Of a stretch of 64,000 nt of DNA, positions 25,913 through 33,833 are shown one piece after another (positions within the stretch are counted from its first letter, which is position 1; the number at the start of each line of letters is the position of its first letter). The notes under the pieces were generated by a model. That model saw only the letters and a program-made list of their open reading frames with translations, was not told the DNA's origin and did no database searches. The position numbers and the translations under genes are program-made. The stretch is from PALSA-270 sp963770245 (GTDB lineage Bacteria; Acidobacteriota; Terriglobia; Terriglobales; Acidobacteriaceae). Location: NCBI GenBank assembly GCA_963770245.1, contig CAVYOX010000010.1:496001-560000 (forward strand), written 5' to 3'.

Positions 25913-26221
25913 TCGCAGTTTGTCCTTCGACCTTGGAGTTGTCGGCCAACTTTGCCACAGTTTGGGGCCGCAGTCCAGTGAATGTACACGACCGCTAGTA
26001 ACTTAAGAGCTAAGCGTGGCGATTACTGCCTATTTGCAGGTCAGACGTCACCGGGCGGGCCGGATGGGTTCGAAACCCAGCCATTCCAATGACCTGCCAT
26101 GGAATCGACCGAATCGCACCGGAAAGCAGTTCCTCGGTCCGGGCATCCATGCGCAGAACAGGGGCGCTAACTGGTTTGATGCGCTCGCCGGACGACGAGA
26201 TGTAGTTACAGGCCGGTGAAT
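25913..26221. other. Intergenic, no gene seen
   Basis: Only a GGGTTCGAAACCC palindrome at 26066-26078 stands out. It mimics a tRNA T-arm, but no acceptor, D-arm or anticodon arm fits around it. Confidence 0.5.
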
Positions 26222-27019
26222 TCAACGCAGGTTTACAAAACCGCCATCCAAGGGATAATCCACTCCGGTGAGGAACGACGCCTCCTCCGAGCACAAGAAT
26301 AGAGCCAGCGTGGCGACTTCTCTCGGCTCCGCCATTCTTCCGACAGGTTGCGCCCGGGATAATTTCTCGAACATTTCCTTTTCCCTGCCTGGATAGTGGT
26401 GGTGCAGATACCCGTCCACGAAAGGAGTGTGGACCCTGGCCGGGGAAATACAGTTGCAGCGAATGTTGAAGCTCAAGTAATCCCTGGCCACCGAGTACGT
26501 CATTGCGATGATCGCGCCTTTGCTCATCGAATATGCGAAACGGTCGGGAATTCCGGCGGATCCGGCAATCGAGGCCAGGTTCAGAATGACGCCGCCTCCA
26601 TTCGCCTTCATGGGCCCGATCGCAGCGTGCATGCAATGGTAGAACCCCTTCACATTCACCCGGAATATGCGGTCGAATTCCTCCTCCGTGGTGCTTTCGA
26701 GCGTGCCGATATGGGAGACCCCGGCATTGTTCACCAGAATATGAATTCGCTGCTCGCAGGAAAGTTCCTCGAATCGGGACTTGACCTCGGCCGGGTCGCT
26801 CACGTCACAGGCGTAGGCGGAGGAAACTCCGCCGGCGTCCGTGATCTGTTCGGCCACCTGCTGCGCTTGGTCGCGACTGATATCGAGAATGCAGACCGCA
26901 GCGCCTTGCGCCGCGAAGCGCTGCGCGATGGCTTGGCCAATACCGCTCCCTCCGCCGGTCACCACGGCGCATTTGCCATCGAGGCGAAAATCAGGGGTAT
27001 TGCCGCTAGCACTGGCCAA
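26222..27019 (-). CDS. Short-chain dehydrogenase/reductase (classical SDR)
   Basis: NAD(P)-dependent oxidoreductase. The cofactor loop is TGGGSGIGQ at about 21-29, the structural NNAG is at about 95, catalytic Ser is in NLASIAG, and YSMSK gives the Tyr/Lys pair. Acidic residues after strand 2 (CILDISRD) suggest NAD preference. The start is TTG at 27019, 9 bases after GGGAGG. It lies 42 bp after the FAH-family gene on the same strand. SDR plus FAH pairs occur in non-phosphorylative L-fucose or similar deoxy-sugar acid breakdown, where a 2-keto-3-deoxy acid is oxidised and then cleaved. That pathway role is inferred. Confidence 0.92.
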   Translation of the reverse strand: MASASGNTPDFRLDGKCAVVTGGGSGIGQAIAQRFAAQGAAVCILDISRDQAQQVAEQITDAGGVSSAYACDVSDPAEVKSRFEELSCEQRIHILVNNAGVSHIGTLESTTEEEFDRIFRVNVKGFYHCMHAAIGPMKANGGGVILNLASIAGSAGIPDRFAYSMSKGAIIAMTYSVARDYLSFNIRCNCISPARVHTPFVDGYLHHHYPGREKEMFEKLSRAQPVGRMAEPREVATLALFLCSEEASFLTGVDYPLDGGFVNLR

Positions 27020-27061
27020 AAGAAAGTACCTCCCGCATCCCAGAAATGAAGTCCGCCGATT

Positions 27062-27916
27062 TCATCGCGACTCGAGAACCTGCTGCCGCGACTCTCCCAA
27101 ACCGTCGATTCCCAGTTCCACGACGTCGCCGGGCTTTAGATATTGCGGCGGCGACATGCCCATGCCGACGCCCGCCGGCGTTCCCGTGCTGATCACATCT
27201 CCCGGCAACAGGGTCATGAACTGGCTGAGATAGGAGACCAAAGTCGGGACACCGAAGATCAGGTTGGCGGTCGAGCTGTTCTGCCGCAGCTGGCCATTGA
27301 CTTTAAGCCACATGCGCAGAGCATTGAAATCGGGAAGCTCGTCCGGAGTCGCGAGGAAAGGCCCTAGGGGAGCGAACGTGTCGGCGCTCTTGCCCTTCAC
27401 CCATTGCCCGCCGCGTTCTAGCTGAAAGCTGCGCTCGGAATAATCGTTGTGCAGAACGAAGCCGGCGACGAATTCCAGGGCTTCCTCCTGGCTTACGTAA
27501 GCCGCCTTTTTCCCGATGACGACCGCAAGTTCCACTTCCCAATCGACCTTCGTGGCCTTCCGCGGGATCACCAGCGGATCATTCGGACCGACCAGCGACG
27601 TGGTTGCTTTGAAGAAGATGACCGGCTCCTTCGGCGGCTCCATTTTGCTCTCGGCGGCGTGGTCGCGGAAATTGAGCCCGATACACACGATCTTGCTCGG
27701 CCGCACGATGGGAGGACCGAGGCGGACCGACGCCGGGATGCGGGGCGCCGAGCTCGAATTGGCGTCCAGCCAGCGGCGAAGGGCCGGCAAGCCGTCATTT
27801 CCGAAAAAAGCCTCGTCGTAGTCCGAGCCAAATCCGGAGGCGTCGATGCGAGCCCCATCGCTCAGTAGTATGCCGGGCTTTTCCCGGCCCGGCTCGGACC
27901 ATCGAATGAGTTTCAT
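27062..27916 (-). CDS. Fumarylacetoacetate hydrolase (FAH)-family protein
   Basis: Mg-dependent C-C hydrolase or decarboxylase fold. The metal/active-site region is CIGLNFRDHAAESKMEPPKEPVIFFKA..., followed by DWEVELAVVIGKKA (Glu/Glu/Asp ligands) and the C-terminal LLPGDVISTGTPAGVG. The N-terminal opening MKLIRWSEPGREKPGILL matches members annotated as ureidoglycolate lyase or 2,4-diketo-3-deoxy-L-fuconate hydrolase. The start is at 27916 (284 residues), giving the conserved MKLIRW opening with AGGA nearby, not the longer frame to 27985. It is followed by the SDR in the same operon. Confidence 0.9.
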   Translation of the reverse strand: MKLIRWSEPGREKPGILLSDGARIDASGFGSDYDEAFFGNDGLPALRRWLDANSSSAPRIPASVRLGPPIVRPSKIVCIGLNFRDHAAESKMEPPKEPVIFFKATTSLVGPNDPLVIPRKATKVDWEVELAVVIGKKAAYVSQEEALEFVAGFVLHNDYSERSFQLERGGQWVKGKSADTFAPLGPFLATPDELPDFNALRMWLKVNGQLRQNSSTANLIFGVPTLVSYLSQFMTLLPGDVISTGTPAGVGMGMSPPQYLKPGDVVELGIDGLGESRQQVLESR

Positions 27917-28254
27917 TTTCCTGGCTTCGCTAGCTGCGGTTAGCAGTCTACCAGTGATCTCGAACCGAGAGCTATGGGGCCCCATCCCATTCTGCCCATG
28001 GTCCCTGCCAGCGGATGAATGAGGTATCCTCGTTCACCAGTCGGCAGCATCCTCATGATCCAGGCGAGATGATCCAGGCGAGCAAGAAAGTGGCGATGTT
28101 GATCCCGTGCTTTGGGGATCAGATGAGTCCGCAAATTGGCTTCGACCTGGCCTCCGTCCTCGACGAATCGGCATACGGAGGCTCCTCGAAACCGGGAGCA
28201 CCGCCGCCCTGCCGGCAAAGCCCCGGGGAGCGCAAGCCTTAGGAGACACCGGAC
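27917..28254. other. Intergenic, no gene seen
   Basis: It holds a 14-bp tandem duplication ATGATCCAGGCGAG (28055-28068 and 28069-28082). No frame shows start signals and protein character. Confidence 0.5.
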
Positions 28255-29307
28255 CTACTTTGTCCCGGCCGCCTCCGCCCCGCCATTCACCATGAATGCG
28301 TTCACTCGCAGCCCAATGGGCAGTTGCACGCCGTGATCCAACTGCACCAGGGTTTCGAGAATCTTACGGTCAACCCGCTCGGTGGGTTCGTCGGTGCGAA
28401 CGTTCTTGGGACCGAGTTCTTCCCCGACTCGCACCACCTGTCCCCAGAACCTGCGATTGCCGTAGGCGTCGGCGGTGACGTAGGCTTTTTGTCCGCAAGC
28501 CAGGCGACTGACATCATCTTCGTCGACATCGACACGCACACGCAGCGTGCTGGTGTCGCCGATCGCAAAGATGGGATCGGGAGTGGTCGCGCCGTTCGAG
28601 ACGCTCTCGCCTACCCGATGGTAGCGTCGCAGCACCGTGCCATCGATCGATGAGCGCAGGTAGGTCTTCGCCAGCAGCGCCCGCGCCTGGTCGAGTTTGC
28701 CCACGGCATTTTCGAGATCGGCGGCGGCCATCGAGCGGTCCTCTTCCCGGGAGGCCTCATCGAGCAGCTTGTGAGTCTGCACTTTGGATTCGTATTGCGC
28801 CTTGGCCACTTGGTATTCCTTGGCGTAGGTGTCGGCTTCCTCCTCTGAAATCACCCCCGCGGCATACAGCTTCTGGTGCCGAATCATTTCCGCCCGGGCG
28901 TTCGTCATCACCGCTTCCGCCTGGTCGAGGGAGGCGAGTGCCTCCAGACGCTCTTCCCGGCGCGCTCCGTTGACTACCTTGCGTAATTCGGCTGCTTTCG
29001 CCTTTACCTCGGCTTTGGCCGATTCGACCTCGGCCCGGTAGTCGCGATTCTCGAGCTCGGCGAGGACTTGCCCGCGCTTCACCGGGTTTCCTTCCTCGAC
29101 GAAGATGGCTTTGAGCTTTCCGCTGAGTTCGGCAGCCAGCTTGATGTCTTCCGAAACCGGCTCCACGCGCCCGGGGCCGGCAATGGTCCAGTCGCTCAGG
29201 GACACCGTGGCTTTAGCGGACGAAGTTTTGTCATGCCCCCAAATCAGGGTGGTGGTCACAATGGTCAGAACGAGGATGGCGGCAACGAGAAGGGTTTTGC
29301 GTTTCAT
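28255..29307 (-). CDS. Membrane-fusion (HlyD/DevB-type) subunit of an ABC exporter
   Basis: Periplasmic adaptor linking an inner-membrane ABC permease to the outer membrane. One N-terminal membrane helix (residues 5-25) is followed by a barrel-sandwich segment (GKLKAIFVEEGNPVKRGQVLAELENRDYRAEVESAKAE), a long coiled-coil hairpin (about 80-195) and beta-barrel segments. The start at 29307 has AGGAGG upstream and removes 8 spurious residues of the longer frame. It is the last gene of tetR-permease-ATPase-adaptor. There is no TolC-type gene in the window, so the outer-membrane channel must be encoded elsewhere. Confidence 0.9.
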   Translation of the reverse strand: MKRKTLLVAAILVLTIVTTTLIWGHDKTSSAKATVSLSDWTIAGPGRVEPVSEDIKLAAELSGKLKAIFVEEGNPVKRGQVLAELENRDYRAEVESAKAEVKAKAAELRKVVNGARREERLEALASLDQAEAVMTNARAEMIRHQKLYAAGVISEEEADTYAKEYQVAKAQYESKVQTHKLLDEASREEDRSMAAADLENAVGKLDQARALLAKTYLRSSIDGTVLRRYHRVGESVSNGATTPDPIFAIGDTSTLRVRVDVDEDDVSRLACGQKAYVTADAYGNRRFWGQVVRVGEELGPKNVRTDEPTERVDRKILETLVQLDHGVQLPIGLRVNAFMVNGGAEAAGTK

Positions 29308-29346
29308 GGTTTGGGACCTCCTAAAAATCACTGCTCCGGTTTTCGA

Positions 29347-30096
29347 TCAATAGGCCTCGCGGGCGCTCTCGACGCCTCCGGCGGTCGCCCACTGCGGCGG
29401 AATCTTCGGAGTTCGCTCGAAGGGCGCGACGATTTTGCCGTCTTCCATGCGCACCGTCCGGTCTCCGAATTCGAGCACGCGGCTGTCGTGGGTCACAACC
29501 ACCACAGCCCGGCCGTGTTGGTGAGCCAAATCCTGCATCATCTGCATGACATTCCGGCCGGTATGAGAGTCGAGAGCCGCGGTCGGTTCGTCCGCCAGGA
29601 TTACGCTGGGAGAGCCGGCAAGGGCGCGTGCAATGGCAACCCGCTGCTTCTGGCCTCCACTCAGATCGGAGGGGAAGGTGTCATATTTCTGCTCAAGGCC
29701 CACCTGCTCGAGCAGGCTCCGCGACTCCTGCTTGGCTTTTGATCCGCCAATGTCTTTCAACTCCAGCGCAAGCTCCACGTTTTCCCCCACGGTCAGCGTG
29801 GGAAACAAGTTGAATCCCTGGAATACGAAGCCGATGTGGGCCAGACGGATTCCTGGCAACTCGCGCTCGCTGAGAGCGCTGGCCTCGATCCCCGCGATGC
29901 TCACCGTCCCCGACGTGGCTCGCAGAATGCAGCCCATGATGGAGAGCAGCGTGGTTTTGCCGCTTCCCGAGGGACCCATCAGCAAGACGACTTCGCCGGG
30001 CCATACGTCGAGATCGATCCCGTGCAACGCCGGGACTCTGCTGGCACCTTCTTCATACACCTTGGTTACGCCTCGAACCGTAATCGCCGGGTTCAT
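29347..30096 (-). CDS. ABC transporter ATP-binding protein (DevA/LolD/MacB class)
   Basis: Drives the adjacent permease. Walker A GPSGSGKTT is at 41-49, the Q-loop is in FVFQGFNLFPTLT, the ABC signature is LSGGQKQRVAIARAL, Walker B is VILADEPTAALD, and the H-loop is VVVTHDSRV. The 249 residues are typical of this subclass, with the conserved 'GxNLFPTLTVGENVELAL' stretch. A GAGGAG Shine-Dalgarno precedes the ATG. It is 27 bp after the permease gene and 39 bp before the adaptor gene. Confidence 0.95.
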   Translation of the reverse strand: MNPAITVRGVTKVYEEGASRVPALHGIDLDVWPGEVVLLMGPSGSGKTTLLSIMGCILRATSGTVSIAGIEASALSERELPGIRLAHIGFVFQGFNLFPTLTVGENVELALELKDIGGSKAKQESRSLLEQVGLEQKYDTFPSDLSGGQKQRVAIARALAGSPSVILADEPTAALDSHTGRNVMQMMQDLAHQHGRAVVVVTHDSRVLEFGDRTVRMEDGKIVAPFERTPKIPPQWATAGGVESAREAY

Positions 30097-30123
30097 AAAA
30101 TGATTTCTCCTCGCTGTTTGTCC

Positions 30124-31248
30124 TCAGCCTTTGAAGACGATGGCCGGGTCCAGGTGGGTCACTTTGTTGATGGAGACAATGGCCGCGCTCACACACATCA
30201 GCACGGTCAGAAAGAAAATTCCGATGGCCATCGGCCAGGGCAAGAGAATGGCTGCGCCGCCGCTCTGGCTGGCGCGCACAATGAAAATGCTGACCCCCAT
30301 CGCCAACCCGTAGCCGGCGACCGCGCTGATCCCGGCTTGCGTGATGATCACTTTGTAGATGTAGCGGTTGGGCGCGCCCATCGCTTTGAGCGTCCCGAAC
30401 TCGCGGATGTGATCGACGGTCGTGGCATAGATGGTCTGGGCCACCACCACCACTCCTACGACCAGGCCAAGCAATGCCGCAATCAGCACGGCGACGCCCG
30501 CACCGGTGGTAAACATCCAGTAGATCCGGGTCATGCTGCTGAATTGGCTGGTGGTCAGCGCATCGATATCGCGCACCCGGGCCTCCAAATCGCGCTGCAG
30601 AACCTGCAGATTCGTCCCGGGAACGGCGCGCACCAGAATGAAGAAGGTCTTATCTTCATCGATGCGGGTGAAACCTTGCGCGTTCTTGAAGCTGGTGAAT
30701 ACGTACGGGGTCGTGGTAAAGGCGCGAATGCCGCGGGTGAAGCCCACCACCCGCGCGCGCCGGCCGTTGATCTCAAAGACTTCGCCCACCTTGGTTACAC
30801 CCAGTTTTTTCTTGTACAGCTCATCCACCATCACCGCGTCAGGAGTCTTCAGGTCCGCCAGGTTGCCAGCGACGACGTTCCACGGACCGCCGACACCGCT
30901 GTAGGGGTTGAAACCGACGGCTTGCACCGACTCTTCCGCCCCGTCCGCAGTCTTCCACTGGGCGAAGCGGACAATGTACTTTTCCGCTGAAGCCACTCCG
31001 GGCGTGGCCAGCACTTGATAGAGTTTCCGTTCTGAAAACGCCGATCCCTGCTCGATGTAGGGAGTATGTTTGGAAACCACCCAGAGATCCACATTCGACC
31101 GGTCGATGATGCTCGAAGTGGTGACGGTAAAACCGACGAACAATCCGAGTTCGACCACGATGAGCACAACCGCAAACACGATGCCGGTGAGGGTGACCGT
31201 CAAGCGAACTTTATCGTGCAGCAGGTTGCGTCTTGCCAGGGGAGGCAT
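30124..31248 (-). CDS. FtsX/MacB-type ABC permease (DevC-like)
   Basis: Four-helix inner-membrane permease with a large periplasmic domain between helix 1 and helices 2-4. Helix 1 is at about 15-40 (LTVTLTGIVFAVVLIVVELGLF), the periplasmic part covers 45-245, and helices lie near 250-280, 300-330 and 340-365. The C-terminal FtsX domain contains the typical TVDHIREFGTLKAMGAPNRYIYKVI. The length and layout match DevC rather than MacB, which carries a fused ATPase. The ATG is only 3 bp after the tetR stop (TGA-gcc-ATG). The substrate is unknown: DevBCA exports glycolipids in cyanobacteria and related systems export lipids or drugs. Confidence 0.92.
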   Translation of the reverse strand: MPPLARRNLLHDKVRLTVTLTGIVFAVVLIVVELGLFVGFTVTTSSIIDRSNVDLWVVSKHTPYIEQGSAFSERKLYQVLATPGVASAEKYIVRFAQWKTADGAEESVQAVGFNPYSGVGGPWNVVAGNLADLKTPDAVMVDELYKKKLGVTKVGEVFEINGRRARVVGFTRGIRAFTTTPYVFTSFKNAQGFTRIDEDKTFFILVRAVPGTNLQVLQRDLEARVRDIDALTTSQFSSMTRIYWMFTTGAGVAVLIAALLGLVVGVVVVAQTIYATTVDHIREFGTLKAMGAPNRYIYKVIITQAGISAVAGYGLAMGVSIFIVRASQSGGAAILLPWPMAIGIFFLTVLMCVSAAIVSINKVTHLDPAIVFKG

Positions 31249-31251
31249 GGC

Positions 31252-31887
31252 TCACCGCTCCTTTCTTAAGAGACCACGCAGCAGGCCGTCCACCATGAGA
31301 TCGACCCGTTTCTTGATCGATCGCCAGGGCACCCAGTGGTCCCCGGACTTGGCAATCTGCAGGGCAGCCACTCCGTGCGTACCCGCCCAAAGGGTTTGCG
31401 CGATCAGATCGGCGTCGGTCAGGTCTTCGCGAAAAGCATCGGCCTCGAGGGCTTCTACGACGATCTGGCGCAGAAACGCGTAGGCATCCTCCTCGGGATT
31501 GCCCTTGCCCATCTTTTGTTCCGCAGCATCCGCAATCTGGGGATGCGCCGTCATGAACATCATGCGGTAGTGGTTGGGATTCGACAGCGCGAACTCGGCG
31601 TAGGCATGGCCGATTTTGCGCAGGCGCTCGACCGGGTCCTTTACCTGCGCCAGACGGACGAACGATTGGGCCAGGCGCTGGAAATCGGAATGGCATAGCT
31701 GCAGGAAAAGATCTTCTTTGTCGGCAAAGTGGCCGTAAATCGCGGTGGGGGAATACTCGATCTTCTGAGCCACCTTGCGCATGGAGACCCCCTCATAGCC
31801 TTCGCTGATGAACAGCTCGCGCGCGGCATCGAGGATTTTGTCGCGCGTCTCCAGGCGTTCCCGCTCCCGCCGTTCCTGTACTCCCAT
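31252..31887 (-). CDS. TetR-family repressor of the exporter operon
   Basis: The N-terminal HTH is at residues 15-62 (TRDKILDAARELFISEGYEGVSMRKVAQKIEYSPTAIYGHFADKEDL). The rest is an all-helical ligand-binding domain of the WHG type. It is the first gene of the operon, and a perfect palindrome lies 17 bp upstream of its ATG over the predicted transcription start. Autorepression of the whole operon, relieved by the transported compound, is the straightforward inference. AAGGAAAGG precedes the ATG. Confidence 0.93.
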   Translation of the reverse strand: MGVQERRERERLETRDKILDAARELFISEGYEGVSMRKVAQKIEYSPTAIYGHFADKEDLFLQLCHSDFQRLAQSFVRLAQVKDPVERLRKIGHAYAEFALSNPNHYRMMFMTAHPQIADAAEQKMGKGNPEEDAYAFLRQIVVEALEADAFREDLTDADLIAQTLWAGTHGVAALQIAKSGDHWVPWRSIKKRVDLMVDGLLRGLLRKER

Positions 31888-31903
31888 AACGCTGGCCCTT
31901 TCC

Positions 31904-31930
31904 TTAACAGTGTTAACGTAACACTGTTAA
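31904..31930. promoter_or_regulatory. Perfect palindromic TetR operator
   Basis: Two 12-base arms, TTAACAGTGTTA and TAACACTGTTAA, are exact reverse complements around a 3-base centre (ACG). Size and symmetry fit a TetR dimer. The site lies directly downstream of the predicted -10, so binding would block initiation. Confidence 0.85.
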
Positions 31931-31957
31931 CTTACAGGCTGGCGTTAGCCGTGTCAA
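31929..31957 (-). promoter_or_regulatory. Promoter of the tetR-exporter operon
   Basis: A perfect -35 TTGACA (minus strand, 31952-31957), a 17-bp spacer and a -10 TAAGTT (31929-31934) that touches the operator palindrome. Confidence 0.6.
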
Positions 31958-32115
31958 GCTTTTTGTTGGCGTGGCGGGGGCGCTCGCGGCTGGGGCTATC
32001 GCGAGCCAGGGGAGCGCACGAAAATAATGAGGATACGGGGAGGGCTTCGACGGGAAATCGCGGATCGATGCACTCCCCTCGCACGACACTGGGAGATCGA
32101 ATGCGGGATGGCGGC

Positions 32116-32832
32116 CTAATTGGTCTGTGAGCCGCGCTTCACCTGATCGGTCAGAACAATGGCCTCGGCGATGTCTTTCAGACGCTGGCGGGTGCGGCGG
32201 CTTTGCTGCTGCAAAGCGAGATAGGCGTGTTCTTCATCGAGGCCGAGGTCGCGCTGCAGAATTCCCTTGGCCCGCTCGATCAGCTTGCGGGTTTCGAGCA
32301 GTTCGTAAAGGTTCGAGTTTTCGCTTTCGAGACGGGCCATCTCGATCTCGGCTCCGACCAGAAAGCCGATGGTCGAAATCAGACGAATCTCCTCCGCGTT
32401 ATGAACATGGGGCTGGCGATGCTGCACATTGATGACCCCGACCAGGCGTCCCCGGGACAGCAAAGGGACGGAAAGAAATGCTTCGTAGGTGTCTTCGGGG
32501 AGTTCGTTGAAGTATTGGAAACGGGGATCCTGCGATGCGTCCTGGGACACGGCAACGGGCTCGCGGTGCTCCGCCACCCAACCGGTAATACCCTGCCCCA
32601 TATGGAGTTTGAGGCGATTGACCACCTCTTGATGAGGATTTTTCGAAGCCCGCAGGACCAGATCCCCATCCTCGAGAACGTAGATAAAACAAGAATCGCA
32701 CTTCACTACCGCGGTGGTGAAATCGACGACGCGGCCGAGAACACCCTCGAGCGGCTCCGCGGCCGCCATACGGCGGCCGATTTCATGCAGAAAATCAACG
32801 TTGGCTTTGTCCGCTGCAGGCGCTGAGTCCAT
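32116..32832 (-). CDS. GAF-ANTAR RNA-binding antitermination regulator
   Basis: The N-terminal GAF domain (about 15-160; FTTAVVKCDSCFIYVLEDGDLVLRAS...GQGITGWVAEHREPVAV) senses a small molecule. A short coiled coil leads to the ANTAR domain (about 170-228; LETRKLIERAKGILQRDLGLDEEHAYLALQQQSRRTRQRLKDIAEAIV), which binds paired RNA hairpins to prevent termination. There is no receiver domain, so it is not a classical response regulator. No obvious two-hairpin ANTAR target was found next to it. The GAF ligand is unknown. Confidence 0.92.
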   Translation of the reverse strand: MDSAPAADKANVDFLHEIGRRMAAAEPLEGVLGRVVDFTTAVVKCDSCFIYVLEDGDLVLRASKNPHQEVVNRLKLHMGQGITGWVAEHREPVAVSQDASQDPRFQYFNELPEDTYEAFLSVPLLSRGRLVGVINVQHRQPHVHNAEEIRLISTIGFLVGAEIEMARLESENSNLYELLETRKLIERAKGILQRDLGLDEEHAYLALQQQSRRTRQRLKDIAEAIVLTDQVKRGSQTN

Positions 32833-33169
32833 GCTTTGACGCTACCGAGTGGGTCCATGCCTGTCCAATCACATTTTCTTATCGAGATAATAAAGGGTTA
32901 CGATGCCCAGCGAGAAGGCGTCGAGCTCGCCTCTATCTGCTTTGCTTTCAAATGTGTTGGCTGCGCTCGATCCTTTTCGACTGCGCGGTTCCCGGTTTCG
33001 AACCGGTACTTTGGTTTTCTCTGCCGTGGATTCACTGTCGTCAACCGCGCCGGGCGGGCGGTTCGCACCGCGGGCCGATTTCAGCCCGAGGATGCCGGGA
33101 GATCGGGGGACCGGAGAATTAACCTGGCTGTAACAATGGCGAGCCGCCTTCGCGCTAGCATGGTTCGCC
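32833..33169. other. Intergenic between divergent GAF-ANTAR and STAS genes
   Basis: An inverted repeat ATGGCGA / TCGCCAT (33136-33142 and 33165-33171) spans the STAS start codon. A 76-codon plus-strand frame at 32903-33133 lacks protein character. Confidence 0.45.
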
Positions 33170-33502
33170 ATGAGAGACAGCCCTCTCGTCATTGACGATG
33201 TTTCTGCCGCGGATACTGGACGGCGGATTCTGCGCCTCACCGGACCTCTCGTGATCTCGAATCTCTTCGATTTCCAATCCAGGGTGCGGGCTGACCATTC
33301 CCACCTGCTGGTTCTCGATTTTACCAACGTCCCCTACGCGGATTCGGCGGGAATTGGCGCGCTGGTGGGGGCTTACGTGACCCATCAGAAGGAGGGCCAC
33401 GGCCTTCTACTGGTGGGGGTGAACCAACGCGTACGCACCGCGCTCCAGGTCACCCATGTGGATCAGTTTTTTAAGTATTCCGACACCGTCCCCGCGGACT
33501 AG
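33170..33502 (+). CDS. STAS-domain protein (anti-sigma factor antagonist type)
   Basis: Single STAS domain of 110 residues. The phosphorylatable Ser59 is in the conserved VPYADSAGIGALV loop, and the family strand GVNQRVRTALQVTHVDQFF follows. Such proteins bind and release anti-sigma kinases in partner-switching systems. No RsbW-like kinase or sigma factor is in the window. The start has no clear Shine-Dalgarno and lies within an inverted repeat, hinting at weak or regulated translation. Confidence 0.9.
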   Translation: MRDSPLVIDDVSAADTGRRILRLTGPLVISNLFDFQSRVRADHSHLLVLDFTNVPYADSAGIGALVGAYVTHQKEGHGLLLVGVNQRVRTALQVTHVDQFFKYSDTVPAD

Positions 33503-33599
33503 GAGAACGATCCCCTGAGCGCCGACGGACAGAACTGGCGGAGTGCATTCGTTTGCACAAACAATGCAGGGGTTGTTCCCTCCAACTTCCATGTAACCC

Positions 33600-33628
33600 T
33601 TGACTTAGCACATAACGGCGGGTACAGT
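33600..33628 (+). promoter_or_regulatory. Promoter upstream of the lectin/Ig-like protein
   Basis: TTGACT (33600-33605), a 17-bp spacer and TACAGT (33623-33628). The transcript would have a leader of about 200 nt. Confidence 0.5.
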
Positions 33629-33662
33629 CCTTGCCAGTCTGTTGCTGGTTCTCCCAGCGTTT

Positions 33663-33686
33663 TTCAGGTCGAATTCCTGACCTGAA
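33663..33686 (+). promoter_or_regulatory. Leader hairpin
   Basis: Perfect 8-bp stem TTCAGGTC/GACCTGAA with an 8-base loop in the long 5' leader. No U-run follows. The leader does not match a c-di-GMP riboswitch core as far as I can see. Confidence 0.4.
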
Positions 33687-33833
33687 GCTTGCTTGACGCC
33701 TGCCCCATCCTTACCCAGCGCGAACCATGTTGTCGGCGCGGAATGGAGATGAGGCATTGCCAGTCCCTGGTGCAACGCGCCGGTTCCTGGCCAGCAATGG
33801 ATTCTGTCGCAAGTTCCGAAAGGAAAAGCAGCC

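Noticed and set aside
26066..26078. T-arm-like GGGTTCGAAACCC, possible tRNA
   Set aside because: It is a simple palindrome; no acceptor, D-arm or anticodon arm can be placed around it on either strand.
32903..33133. 76-codon plus-strand frame between GAF-ANTAR and STAS
   Set aside because: Ser/Pro/Arg-rich with no domain pattern; the Shine-Dalgarno is weak.
33640..33833. c-di-GMP riboswitch in the surface-protein leader
   Set aside because: The conserved core elements of the GEMM class could not be found.
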